DNA from: Ciona intestinalis
Lineage: Eukaryota; Chordata; Ascidiacea; Phlebobranchia; Cionidae
Length of the DNA: 64,000 nt
Reading direction: 5' to 3'
NCBI RefSeq assembly: GCF_000224145.3
Contig: NC_020172.2
Location: 2,649,557-2,713,556 of the forward strand
Positions 33,701 through 43,718 of the stretch are shown here, piece by piece. The notes below the pieces were generated by a model. It was not told where the DNA came from. It saw nothing but the letters and a program-made list of their open reading frames with translations, and did no database searches. The position numbers and the translations under genes are program-made. Position 1 is the first letter of the stretch, and every line of letters begins with the position of its first letter.

Positions 33701-36700
33701 CAAGTTACAATACATTTAAATTAATTCATTCAATTACAGTCCTTCATGGGGTTGGTGAATGTTTTAAGTTCCTACCCTGCTGTACATGAGCTATTCTACC
33801 AACAACAACTACCCAATAAAACTTCGTATACTTTCCGGGAAATGCCAGAATCACCAATTGTAAGTAAACAGCCCAGTGGTCACTGATGGGTTGTTCAAAT
33901 TGTCAGAAATTAAAAATCCCTCCCAAAATAATTACCCGCAAAGTTATATACATGGTAACTTGTAAGCATACGTGAGGTGTATGAAACAGAACACCTTTGC
34001 TATAACAATTTTTGTTGCCCCCTCCCCCCCCATGGTAAATAAATCGAACTTGTGTGCTTTTTTGAACAATTTATTTATAGTGCTTAAAAACAGCTGTATG
34101 TTTTTAGTATCAATGTTTGTTCTGTAACCTATGCTGCAAGGTGCTTAAAATATGTTTTTCTTTCAGAATTTAATTGACAGGTTGGTAATGATCAATTCAG
34201 AAGCAAAAATTCACGCCTTATTCAACTACGAACAATCCCATGTATTTGGATTAAGGTATAATATGTTCAAATTTAGCCCTTCAAATTCTTGATTCTATTT
34301 CCTTATAGGTTGCTAGCTGTTCTAGCCTGTCACTTGGACAGTTGGTTACTGCTTGAAACTCAGTACAACATACAACACACGCTGTTGGAGCTGCAAAAGA
34401 ACAACAGAACCATTGAAGGGTAAATGCAAATATAGACACTGTTTGAAAAACAAAATCATACCTTGTTGTAAATAAAAAATTTAACCTTGAATTTTTTCTA
34501 TGTATGTATATGATATTAAATATGTCCGATGCCGTGGCTTAGTAGTTTGCCCTTGTCTCATAAGTAAAAGATACGGAGTTCAATACTTCATACTGATAGC
34601 TGTGAGCTGTATGCGTTCTTGGGCACTTAACACCAATTGCTCTAACCCAGTGATCCCTAATGGTTGTCCAGATTATAACCCACAAAGTCACAGCTCAAAG
34701 GCTTTGTTGTTAGACCTGACAAGGACCTTACTCATATAGAATAAAATATGAAGCAAAGATGGTTATATTTTTAATCTCTATCAATGCTTCAAGGTGTTTG
34801 CACCTGCAAAAAAATAAAAAACAAATACTGTTTGCAAGGGAAGTTTTTACCCCTAATATAGGTGTAGTTTTCCACTCTTTGTTTTATTTCAGGGAAATAA
34901 TAATTGACCGTCTTTCCATTGAACGCAACTATTTGCTTGTAAAGACTCATATGATAGGGGGGGAAGGTGAAAGACTTTTACCAAGTCGTTCTCTTGATGA
35001 TAACTCACAACAGAGAAGACAGCGTCATTATGTGTGGCCTTTATTTTATCACTTTCCAATCCCAAAAGAGTACACACCAACTATAGCATCACAAACTTCA
35101 ATGAAAAAAGGTGAATTTTGGGTTTTGTTTTGCTTGGTATTAGTTAGTGTGAAGTGGTCACGATTTGAATTTTTTGTGTATGTGTATTTTTTTGTGTTTA
35201 AATAGAGATACTTAAATGTGACCTAAAGGTATCAGCTGTTTCATAAGAAACTCTGTTGGGTACCTTTAGATCACATTTGAGAATTTCTATCAATACACAG
35301 ACTTTTATTTTTGGTTGGTATATCATTGAGCGTGGAAGGGTGTATCGTATCTGCATAAAAATGCCATGTCTTAAACCTAAACCCTTTATTCCAACAGAAA
35401 GTGCATTGAGTCGCTTTCTTGCCTCTTCCAAATCATCCGAGAAAAATCGACAATGGTTGGAGCAGTTACGATCCACGTTCTGCAAAGTGATGAAGACCGC
35501 AGCATCCACTGTAAGAGGGGGAGTGTTGATAGAGACGATTGAAAAAACCATCCAAGCACTAGAGAGAATGCCAGAGGAGAGAGTATTTAAGAAAACTCCA
35601 ACAAGAGGTTTGAAAATATATTAGAACTACCTTCATGTAGTAATAACAAAGATTCAGAACTGCATGTTAAAAGTAAAAGTATACTATGTGGCCCATTGGT
35701 TAGCACATCTGCCTCTAGCCTAGCCTATAAGTTACAGAATCAAAGCTGTTATATTTGTGGGTGTGTGCGGACAAAACACTTATGACAACTTCTTCGAACT
35801 ACTAGTTCTTTAAAGTTGTCTGAATTCTCAGTCATACGTTAAAAAATCACACCAAAATAATCACCAATGGAGTAAAATACATTCATATCCCATTTGATTG
35901 TTTTGCATTAAAAAACAGGCAGTTCCTATAAAGTAAAAAACAACTTTTCCTCACATGCACTATTCAACAAAATTCTTGCCACAGGTCAGTTTAGAGACTC
36001 TGGTTCTGCCTCGAACAACAATTTACAAAACATTGGTGTAAAGCTGGCAATCAGATATGGCAAGCAGATTAATGCATTGAAAGCCAACCCTGAAACTGCT
36101 GCAGCAAATCTTGTAACAGTGCTAAGGACATGCTCACAGTTTCTTGCTCAGCAACAAAGTTATTCTTCTGTTTTAAGTAAGAAAATAATTTGTTAAACTG
36201 GCTGCTTATTGGGGGGTTCTCAATTCTGTGATAGTTTTTTTTTACAAAATTTGCTAAAAAATCACTACTTATGTCAAGGGTAATTGGTGCCGTAGTACAG
36301 TATTTAGTGCGCCCGCTTTTAACCCAGAGGTTTTGGGTTTGAGACTTGACACTGCTACCATTGTGGGTGAATGAGTCCTTAGGAAGACAGTTAAAGTCTA
36401 TTTTTCCAACCCACAGTAGTCACTAGTGTGTCTGAATTATTCGGCATACAATATGTTTAAAAAACTATTGCCCTGTGTTACATACGTGGTAACTCGTAAG
36501 CGGGCCCTCCCCGGGTTTGGAAAAAACAACAAGTGTCGTTATTAACCACGTAAAGATAAAGCAAGTACATTCATTATTAAAAGAAGTTTACTTTCACTGT
36601 TTCAGGAAAAACATTATTTTTAAACTTTTTTTTCATCCAACCAGAACTTACATCTGGTCCATACCCATGTTATGACTGGTTCGTAAGCAGCATCTTTCTA

Positions 36701-39505
36701 ATGGTGTCTGGGAGTAAGGACCGAAGTCTCTCCATACTGATGAAGTTATCTGAATTACTTTGCTCTGGTTACTTGTGGCCAGCAAGATTGCATGCAAGTG
36801 TAAGTTGAATCACCAAACTAAAAATTAAAAAATTACACAAACTGTAAATTTACAATTGTGGTAACTGTCCTTGGGCAAGACAAATAACGGCATGTTTTTA
36901 AACCTAATGGTTCTTTATGGGTATACTAAATTGTCAGGCATATATTACAAAAATAAAACAAAATTTCAAAAATAATCACTCACAAATTTCTAAAGGAGTA
37001 ACTTGTATGTGGGCACGAAGTGTATGAATCAAAACACCTGTGAATAACAAATGTTATTTCCCCCACATGAGGATAAATAAGCTACATTCGTTCAGTTAAT
37101 CGATGTTTTATATTCAGATTCATCTATCAGAAGGTGTTCGAGCGAGTGGTATTCCTCCAGTATTTTCATGCACAGGACATCATGTTGAACTTATTCTGCA
37201 GGTTTGTGGTTTATATATATTTTAGTAAGTTAACTGGAAAAGCATACTATAGTTGTCCAACACAGTAGTTAATGCATGTGCCTCTAGGCCAGAGGTTTTG
37301 AGTTCGAGGCTTGCTACTTTTTCCATTGTAAAGGTAGGTGTCTTCAAACACAAAAAAAAACAAATAAAAATCCCCAAAAATATTCATCCACAAAGTTACA
37401 TTCTGTCCGATTCGGAATTCTCTCATTTTTAAATACATTATCTTGTCTTCCAGTTTTTAACATCTGTAACAAACTCCCAACAACTTTTTGTAATCCTTTA
37501 TATCCCATACCTTGAAACCAAAACAAGTTTGTTTTATTCCAGGCTGAACACCCTTTAATTTACTCAGCATTCCGCATGAGTGGGTACACCCCATCACAGA
37601 TTACCCAGCATTGGTTAACCCAGTGTTTCTGGAACTATCTGACATGGACACAAGTCACTCACTATATTGTTACCGTTATAACAATGGGATGTGATTATCA
37701 GGTATGTTGATACATCAACAATATTATGGGCTTATAGTGTAATTATGTCCGACGTTGTGGCAAGTGCCTGCCTCTAACCAATAGGTAATGGGTTCAAGGC
37801 TAGTCGCTGCTACCATTAGGGCATAGGTGTCCTTGGGCAAGACACTTAACGACAATTTCTCCAACCCAGTGGTCACTAATGAGTTGTCTAAATTATCAGC
37901 CACACATGAAAAAAACACCCACAATGTAACATACATGGTAACTCGAAAGCTGGCACGAGGTGTCCGAAACAAAACACCCGTGTTATAACGACTGACGTTT
38001 TGCGGCCATGTGAGGATAAAGTAAGTTACATTCATTTATTACTATAAAGTAGTTATATTGTATTATAATCACAGTCTGCTTGTTCATTCTTAACCCTATT
38101 TCATTAAAATGATTAACGCTTTGATTCACCACGTTTTTATTCTATTCTCTTCTTGAGTGTAATTCTCTGCTTAAGTGTTGCGTTGTGTTACAAAAAAACA
38201 TTCTTATGTTTATCTTGCCTAATTGGTGATCAATTACCAAACAAGGACTGAATGAAAGATTGTAACTTACTTTAACCTCGTGTGGCCGAAAAACGACAAT
38301 CGTTATAACACATGTGTTCTGTTTTCTACACCTCGTGCCAGCTTTCGAGTTACCATGAATGTTACTTTATGGGTAATTATTTTTTTTTATTTTTTTTCTT
38401 TTATGCATGGCTGATAATTTGGACAACCAATTAGTAACCACTGGGTTTGTTATATAACTAGTCAGCAGGCATCATACTTTTATATATTAAATGAATGTAT
38501 TTAACTTACTTATTCCCGCACAGTGGGCAACAACAGTTGTTTTAACATGAGTTTTCTGGTTCACAAATCTGGTGCTTAATTGGTTGTGCTATACACGTTA
38601 AAACATCACATATAAATTATTATTGCTTGGTAATTATTTACACTGTGCATATAGACTTTGGCTTGCAAACACCTGTACAGTAGCTACTTATCTTATTAAA
38701 CGGCAACCAATCGTTTCCTGGATGTTTTTGTAATAGGTAAACTCTTGCCTTAATTCAAGATTATACCTTGCTTTGGAAATTTTATTCCCCTGTACAATAG
38801 AAATCCCTAGCGGCCTAGCCTGTTCATATTTTGACTAGTATCCGCTACCTTCTCTTTTTTGTGTATCCAACCGGCAACTTTGTGTACAGTTTCCTTCTGT
38901 AAATTGTGCAAAGCTTTACTAAAATGATTTGGATTTTTGCAATATTTTAGTTTTTATAATTTCGAACTTTGTTACTGAAAATGAAAAATTGAAGTGACAG
39001 ATAATAGTTAATTATGTCAAACATGCAGTATAACATAAATATGTATTAATCCAAATCAAAGGTTTACATCTGTGTCAGCATATTGAAACATCTTCAACAT
39101 GAAATTTTAAGTCACCGTCAAACACAAGATCTTCAAGTATTTCTTAAGGTAATGGCATCAATGCGAGTTCATTAAATGTTGAGTTCCAACAGCCAGCTTT
39201 TTTCCACACTTTTTTTATCAATGGCAATTTTTGCAACTGTCATTTTGCTGTTAAATCCTCTGTTTGGTATTTCAACAATAATATGATTTCCACTATCATT
39301 TTCTTATAGATAAAAAATTGTGTTATTTTAAACTTTAATTTGAAGCCATCATTTAAGACCAGGACTTTAAATTTTTAATAGAATCCTTTTGTTTCAGGAA
39401 AACCCAATAGAAGGATTTGTTGTGTCCGAGTGGTTTGATTACATGAACAAACTGGAACAAACATATAGGAATACAGTTCTTACCTCAATGCGAAACATAG
39501 CTTGA
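25679..39505 (+). CDS. TBC1D32: TBC1 domain family member 32 (Broad-minded)
   Basis: Twenty-seven exons: 25679-25824, 26147-26308, 26695-26899, 27374-27587, 27896-28040, 28329-28450, 28915-29056, 29282-29383, 29741-29906, 30342-30413, 30471-30567, 31060-31180, 31730-31943, 32285-32449, 32779-32932, 33325-33458, 33740-33859, 34167-34255, 34309-34419, 34893-35110, 35398-35607, 35985-36176, 36645-36799, 37118-37201, 37543-37701, 39062-39148, 39398-39505. All GT-AG; phases match at every joint; 1297 residues against roughly 1250-1300 in vertebrates. Hallmarks: the N-terminal [18 protein letters not shown] and the central [37 protein letters not shown]. The C-terminal third holds the TBC-like part, known in the family to lack catalytic residues. 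Broad-minded acts with CDK20 in ciliary assembly and Hedgehog output. A second in-frame donor exists for exon 4, and the exon 26 acceptor has a weak pyrimidine tract. Introns are rich in SINEs. Confidence 0.95.
26438..26645 (-). mobile_element. SINE in TBC1D32 intron 2
   Basis: Antisense copy, gtgtgttttgtttatacaac to cagtgctaaccactttgct; its head lies about 50 bp from the exon 3 acceptor. Confidence 0.8.
27573..27709 (+). repeat. Tandem duplication of the exon 4 splice donor
   Basis: aaatgtttgc(c/a)ggtaagtc through ttattatgagtttctg occurs at about 27576-27612 and again at 27669-27705. The donor GTs at 27588 and 27681 are 93 bp apart, and the intervening frame is open. Confidence 0.9.
29488..29700 (+). 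mobile_element. SINE in TBC1D32 intron 8
   Basis: aaagtggttagcacacgact to gttataacggcgaggataaa, with the central block shortened; ends about 40 bp before exon 9. Confidence 0.8.
30600..30852 (+). mobile_element. SINE with TA expansion, TBC1D32 intron 11
   Basis: Head missing; gtggtcactaatggtttgtc to tccattccttcattca. Its internal A-rich stretch has become a (TA)n run at 30690-30736. Confidence 0.78.
30690..30736. repeat. (TA)n/(CATA) microsatellite
   Basis: About 47 bp of alternating TA with two CA steps, inside the SINE at 30600-30852. Confidence 0.9.
31576..31680 (+). mobile_element. SINE 3' fragment, TBC1D32 intron 12
   Basis: gtaacttgtaagttgggatg to ccggccatgaaagaattaag. Confidence 0.65.
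32018..32250 (+). mobile_element. SINE, diverged, TBC1D32 intron 13
   Basis: tatgtgtctttggccaagac to aaagtaagtttcattcattc; head missing. Confidence 0.65.
32659..32692. repeat. Perfect 14-bp hairpin with CCAAT motifs
   Basis: gtttcattggccat and its exact reverse complement are separated by tatgtt in TBC1D32 intron 14. Both arms contain CCAAT/ATTGG. Confidence 0.85.
32955..33243 (-). mobile_element. SINE in TBC1D32 intron 15
   Basis: Antisense; begins 23 bp after the exon 15 donor. gaatgaatataacttgctgt to ttagaggcctgtgtgctaac. Confidence 0.8.
33471..33735 (+). mobile_element. Two SINE 3' fragments in tandem, TBC1D32 intron 16
   Basis: A tail piece at 33471-33530 (cgactatcgttgccgcacca) is followed by a longer sense piece at about 33590-33735 (aatcaccaacaaagttacat), which ends at the exon 17 acceptor. 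Confidence 0.7.
33868..34060 (+). mobile_element. SINE, 3' two thirds, TBC1D32 intron 17
   Basis: gcccagtggtcactgatggg to gctataacaatttttgttgc; begins within 10 bp of the exon 17 donor. Confidence 0.75.
34528..34690 (+). mobile_element. SINE, 5' half, TBC1D32 intron 19
   Basis: tgccgtggcttagtagtttg to cagattataacccacaaagt. Confidence 0.78.
35212..35280 (+). ncRNA. Candidate miRNA-like hairpin in TBC1D32 intron 20
   Basis: Arms aaatgtgacctaaaggta (35214-35231) and tacctttagatcacattt (35261-35278) pair along 18 positions with one C/A mismatch. Inner pairing gtttc/gaaac (around 35238-35250) closes the loop around ataa. The length of about 65-69 nt and single bulged interior suit a miRNA precursor in the sense strand of the host intron (35111-35397). 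I do not match it to a named family, and a small foldback element remains possible. Confidence 0.4.
35685..35905 (+). mobile_element. SINE, diverged, TBC1D32 intron 21
   Basis: gtggcccattggttagcaca to agtaaaatacattcatatcc. Confidence 0.65.
36284..36580 (+). mobile_element. SINE, full length, TBC1D32 intron 22
   Basis: ggtgccgtagtacagtattt to aagcaagtacattcattatt; all blocks are present. Confidence 0.85.
36855..37105 (+). mobile_element. SINE, head missing, TBC1D32 intron 23
   Basis: gtggtaactgtccttgggca to ataagctacattcgttcagt. Confidence 0.7.
37250..37405 (+). mobile_element. SINE, 5' half, TBC1D32 intron 24
   Basis: ttgtccaacacagtagttaa to ccacaaagttacattctgtc. Confidence 0.72.
37742..38045 (+). 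mobile_element. tRNA-headed SINE, best sense copy (family description)
   Basis: Structure of the family: a tRNA-like head with an A-box-like tggc.aagtg and a B-box-like gggttcaaggc, then tcgctgctaccatt, ccttgggcaagacacttaac, caacccagtggtcactaat, an A-rich block, cacccacaatgtaacatac, ggcacgaggtgt, ttataacgac and ggccatgtgaggataaag, ending in an (ATTC)n tail. It is about 300 bp with no coding. It resembles the short composite retroelement reported from Ciona (Cics-1 type); that identity is from memory. This copy is in TBC1D32 intron 25. Confidence 0.88.
38254..38455 (-). mobile_element. SINE, 3' two thirds, TBC1D32 intron 25
   Basis: Antisense; gtaacttactttaacctcgt to ggacaaccaattagtaacca. Confidence 0.8.
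38483..38590 (-). mobile_element. SINE fragment
   Basis: Antisense tail-side piece, taaatgaatgtatttaactt to gagttttctggttc, next to the copy at 38254. Confidence 0.6.
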
Positions 39506-39710
39506 CAAACCTCAATATTATAACATCTAAAATGACCTGACAATCCAGTTTAAGCGAGATGGAAGCTGAAAAAAGAACAGATTTGCTCATAGGTGTTGCA
39601 ACATGCGTCATTCCTTTTAAAATAATTTTCATGTTTTTGGATGCTTTGGTTTTGAACACAATCATATTTACATGTGGGCTATGAAGCTTTGTACCCAAAT
39701 CACTGTGAAT

Positions 39711-39722
39711 TTTATTAATAAA
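39711..39722. terminator. Palindromic two-way poly(A) signal
   Basis: TTTATTAATAAA reads AATAAA on both strands. It lies 206 bp after the TBC1D32 stop (plus) and about 100 bp after the ZNRD2 stop (minus), so it can serve both convergent genes. Confidence 0.7.
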
Positions 39723-39818
39723 ACATAGAACTGACTGTTTCATTTCAGACGCAATTGCATGCAAAAAGGCTAGCACAATAATTTCGCAAGATACGAAAGA
39801 TGACACCGTATTTTTCCA

Positions 39819-41389
39819 TTACAAAATTCTCTTTACAGCATAGACGCTATCTGAACATGATTTAATCACATCTGCCAGTTTCCCAGTGGTTTCTATGTTG
39901 TCAGTAACTTTTAACGCTTCAGTGTATTCAGCTATCTTTTTCAGCAGTTCATGAATAGTAGCATTCAAATGTGTGCAGGGGACAGGAGCTCTTATATCAG
40001 ACTGGAGATTCTGGAAGCTTGAATCTTCATTTGGTTTATTAAATGTCGCCATGGTCTGCTTCACAGGTGCTAAACTGTCCTCAACAATTTCTCCCTTAGG
40101 ATGTTCCATAGCATGAGGTACACTTGATGGACCAGAACTTGATTGGGGAAAGCTACGATTTGAAGCAGTTGATCTTACAGCATCTTTTATTGAATTGTCT
40201 ATTGCCTTTGAAAAAGCAGAAGTGATGCGTCCTAGGAAAAATACTTAAATAACATAACAGTACAAATGACTGTCTTTTTTTCCCCCAGTTTTATTTACAA
40301 TACTTGAAAGTATTACTCAATGCAGAAAAACAGAGATCCGGACTATATTTTTTGTCTTAAATTTCTGTTCCAGTTTATGGCAGTCTCGAATTTTTTTTAA
40401 AACACATGCGTATATTTTAACATATGCATAACAGTATTGTAACATACCCTAAAATAACTACACATAAAGACATCAAACCTAAAGTGGCGCCATGGCGGAG
40501 ATTAATTTGTAAGCATTACAAGTTACAACTAATAAGTTTGATCTGTATCAAAATACTGCACTAGCTACCCTGCATATTTTAAAGCTTGGCGCCTATGTCT
40601 ATGTACATCCACATACACATAATAATCTTTGCGACATTTGTATATATACGACTTTTGTTACGTATTGCCTTGCCTATTAACAAATTTAAACCACTGACAC
40701 TAAAATTCTCTTTTCAATCACTTACCTTCCCCAGAAGCATTTGCCTTTTTTCTTTCTTCCTGCTCTTTTTTAGTGGATAGTGCAGCTTCTTCACTTATGG
40801 CATGATCATCTTTCGATATTTCCGATTCCATCTCTGTACAAGCAACACAGAAATCTTCTCCATTGCGCGGTTGCATCATAATCGTTCCACAGACCTCACA
40901 TAGCGCGTCTAGCATTCTATATCCTACATGAAATTGCTGTGAGAATTTAAACTGAAATTTTGTACTTTTACTTAAATGTGATTTGTATATATATTTTTGT
41001 TATAGCGGTTTTTAATTTCATTTAGGTTTATGGTCATTGACTTTTTTTTAATAAGGCACATATTGTGTGCTTATTTGATTAGCAATTAGCCCAGATAAAA
41101 CCTTGTTTAAAAAAATGGAAAATCAACAAAAGTGTTATAAATTAAAACATTTAAAAGTAAAACAAATGGTTAAAACTGTGGAAAAGTTTTTGACAACAAC
41201 AAAATTATAAAACAGCAAATAAGTTTTTTATAAAAAATACAACATGCATAACATAGACATATTACCTTGTAACATGTAATTTCCCAATCTTCTACTAATT
41301 TCATCACTTCTCTCTTGTCGTGACTGTAGTATCTTCATTTCGGCTTCAGTTGGTGGGGTCCATTCATCTGTTTCTGCTTCATCATACAT
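39819..41389 (-). CDS. ZNRD2: Zinc ribbon protein ZNRD2 (SSSCA1-type autoantigen)
   Basis: Three exons from the right: 41389-41266, 40923-40726, 40231-39819; GT-AG, phase 1 at both joints, 244 residues. The N-terminus (EWTPPTEAEMKILQSRQERS, then SRRLGNYMLQGYRML) and the zinc ribbon CEVC-x13-CVAC at about residues 50-70 match the vertebrate protein closely, including the conserved GYRML just before the first cysteine pair. The C-terminus has the family's short conserved helix region (TIHELLKKIAEYTEALKVTD, IKSCSDSVYAVKR). It is longer than the human protein (199 residues) through a Ser/Lys-rich linker. Its exact function is poorly known; it was found as a Sjogren/scleroderma autoantigen. It is tail-to-tail with TBC1D32, with only 313 bp between stops. 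Confidence 0.93.
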
Positions 41390-41525
41390 TTTACGAATTT
41401 CGTTTTAACCTATTAAATAAAGTCCTACAAAAAACAGTTTTTAAATAAATAGCAAATAACAAACAGAACAACCACAGTTTTCTATATAAATACTTCAACA
41501 CAATAAAAACACTCATTTTTAAATA

Positions 41526-41531
41526 TTTATT
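41526..41531 (-). terminator. Poly(A) signal of the 14-3-3 gene
   Basis: AATAAA on the minus strand, 213 bp past the stop, between 14-3-3 and ZNRD2. Confidence 0.55.
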
Positions 41532-41743
41532 TTGGCAATTTTAAACAATTTTTCATAATCCTTCGCCAATTTTTAATTAAAACACTCACTGTTAACTGTT
41601 CATTTTGGCAATTTCAGAAAAAATTTTCACTTTAAAATAGCTGCACCTATGCTTACACAGTGTTAAAAATGCTTTACAAAATTACTTTTCACATTAAAAT
41701 ACACTTTGCACAGTGTTCACCGAAAAGTAGCATATCATGTGGT

Positions 41744-42484
41744 TTAATCTTCAGTGTCCTGTAACAGCTCCTGCACAACTTTATCAGGTGAATTCCATTG
41801 CGTAAGGTTGTCTCTAATAAGTTGCATAATCAGTGTTGAATCCTTGTATGCGTCAGCACTCAGCTCTTCCACCTTTTTAAGAGCATCGTCGAACGCAGTT
41901 TGGGCAATATTAATTGCCTTTCTTTCGCTGTTTTTGATCTCATATAAAAAGACAGAGTGGTTAAGCGCAAGACCCAGCTTTATAGGATTAATTGCTGACA
42001 TCCGTTCAGCTTCTGTATTTGCTGCATTATATGCTCTATTTGCTCCCGAGACAACTTTTTTCCTTTTCTCCGGAATGGAAGAAATTTCACACATGTAGCG
42101 GAAATAGTCACCCTTCATTTTGTAGTAAAACACTTGGCTGTCTTTATCCTGAGCGGATTTAAGCAAGTGAGAATCAATGAGCTGAATTATTTCTTGGCAA
42201 ATGGCCTCGAGCTCTGCCTCGATTTTTTCCCTGTAATCACGCACTAATTCTATTCGGCCTTCGCTCTCCAGTTCTACTTTTTGTTCCACACTTGATATAG
42301 CTCGCCAGGATTGTCTCCTCGCACCCGTCGTATGTTTATACGCGATTGACAGCAAGTTTCTTTCGTCGTTGCTCAGCTCCGAGCCCATTTCGACAACGAC
42401 TTTCATGGCTGCGGCCATCTCATTATAACGTTGTGCCTGTTCTGACAGTTTGGCACGGGCTATCATGTCTTCTCTTGACGACAT
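41744..42484 (-). CDS. 14-3-3 family protein, intronless
   Basis: 246 residues starting MSSREDMIARAKLSEQAQRY; an ATG 36 bp further upstream is in frame but adds residues not found in the family. Nine-helix 14-3-3 fold with the usual blocks: ELSNDERNLLSIAYKHTTGA, RRQSWRAISSVEQK, FYYKMKGDYFRYMCEI, LGLALNHSVFLYEI, DSTLIMQLIRDNLTQWNS. The phosphopeptide pocket is intact: Lys in AYKH, Arg in GARRQSW, and the Arg-Tyr pair in YFRYM. 14-3-3 dimers bind phosphoserine/threonine partners in the cytoplasm. Closer to the zeta/beta group than to epsilon by eye, but divergent (YKHTTG for YKNVVG). The lack of introns suggests a retrocopy origin, yet the frame is clean and a poly(A) signal follows. Confidence 0.95.
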   Translation of the reverse strand: MSSREDMIARAKLSEQAQRYNEMAAAMKVVVEMGSELSNDERNLLSIAYKHTTGARRQSWRAISSVEQKVELESEGRIELVRDYREKIEAELEAICQEIIQLIDSHLLKSAQDKDSQVFYYKMKGDYFRYMCEISSIPEKRKKVVSGANRAYNAANTEAERMSAINPIKLGLALNHSVFLYEIKNSERKAINIAQTAFDDALKKVEELSADAYKDSTLIMQLIRDNLTQWNSPDKVVQELLQDTED

Positions 42485-43520
42485 TTTTGTTTTATTTAAA
42501 ACACAGCTTAACCTATTCAAACTTTACAATAATACAAAGTGCAGTATTAAGTATCAGACTGGTTTAGCAGTAAAACAAATCGCATGCGCTTTACCTCAAC
42601 AGTCTGATCTGTTGGTCCGATCGATTACTTCTGTTCTAGAAAAGGCCTAGTCATAAATTCAGACCGCACACACATGGCTGAGTCACGAGAATTAATATCC
42701 AGAGGCTGTTTACGTTCCTTTTGTATTTGTGCATAGCGAGAGTGTCAAGCAGCAAGCTTCTAATAGTAATTTATCTATTTATTAGTGCATTGCCGGAAAA
42801 TTTAATACATAACGAGTCATTCCGTTTTACTGTTACTATATTAGGGCGAATCGTATTTAAATTTTCAGTGGTATAAATGCAGAAAAATTGCCATATTTCT
42901 CCGTTTGCAGAAGACTAAGCTTGTAAAGGTGAAATACTAGGTTTACAAGTTTTAGTTTGATTTTCGAATTATGTTGCAGCGACCAACAACAGCGTCAAAC
43001 TTTAACCAATTACAGTTTGTTTTAGCCTAACGATTTACTAGACAAATAGGTTGAGTGAAAGGAATTTACAACTGAAATAAATTATTATAGTATTTGTTTT
43101 ATTCAGCGCGTGTTTTATGTTTTATTCCATGTTAAGTTACAAAGCATGAGTTAATTACCATTGCAGACATTTCTTCGTTTTGCCGTTCTTTGGTTAATAA
43201 CATTGGCGAAATTTTATAGTTAAAAAATTATAGTCAGTACCGGAGGGATCTTAAATTTCTCAAAGGAAAAAACTTACTAATATAACGATATCCGTTGCGG
43301 CCACGTCTTCGCAATCTCATGTCGTCATTGGTCATCGGTGTACGCGGTAATGCAACACTGTTTACAAAACAAAGCATATACAAAATCACTTCTAGTACGT
43401 GATAAGTTTACTAAAGCAGATACTGCTTTCATGCAAACAAACATTTACGAAAGCAATAATATAACTAAAACAGATGTTAAACCACGAGAAAGTGTATCAG
43501 TGATTCTTATTATTGGTATA
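42485..43520. other. Upstream region of the 14-3-3 gene
   Basis: No supported gene. The ORF at 43338-43589 runs into a MITE and is not supported. Confidence 0.5.
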
Positions 43521-43718
43521 TACGGTCAGGTGGGGGAAGATGGTACACCTGTTCATTCTATGTTCTCGTCCAATATGATAGTAAACTAAAAAAACATTCA
43601 AAGAGTTATAAAACTGTATCCCCACAACTCCCATAGACCGTTGTTAATTGTTTAAAACGATAAGGATATTTGAATCATGTGTGCTAAAAGTGTCCCCTTT
43701 TCCCCCAACCTACTATAT
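43521..43718 (-). mobile_element. MITE
   Basis: cggtcaggtgggggaagatg to tttcccccaacctacta; the first copy after a 21-kb MITE-free stretch. Confidence 0.88.

Noticed and set aside
23574-39505. DNAI2-TBC1D32 operon
   Set aside because: A 320-bp gap with a clear poly(A) signal is unlike the very short gaps of Ciona operons.
39480-39806. 108-residue minus ORF next to ZNRD2
   Set aside because: It lies in the overlapping 3' UTRs and is not joined to ZNRD2 by any splice site.
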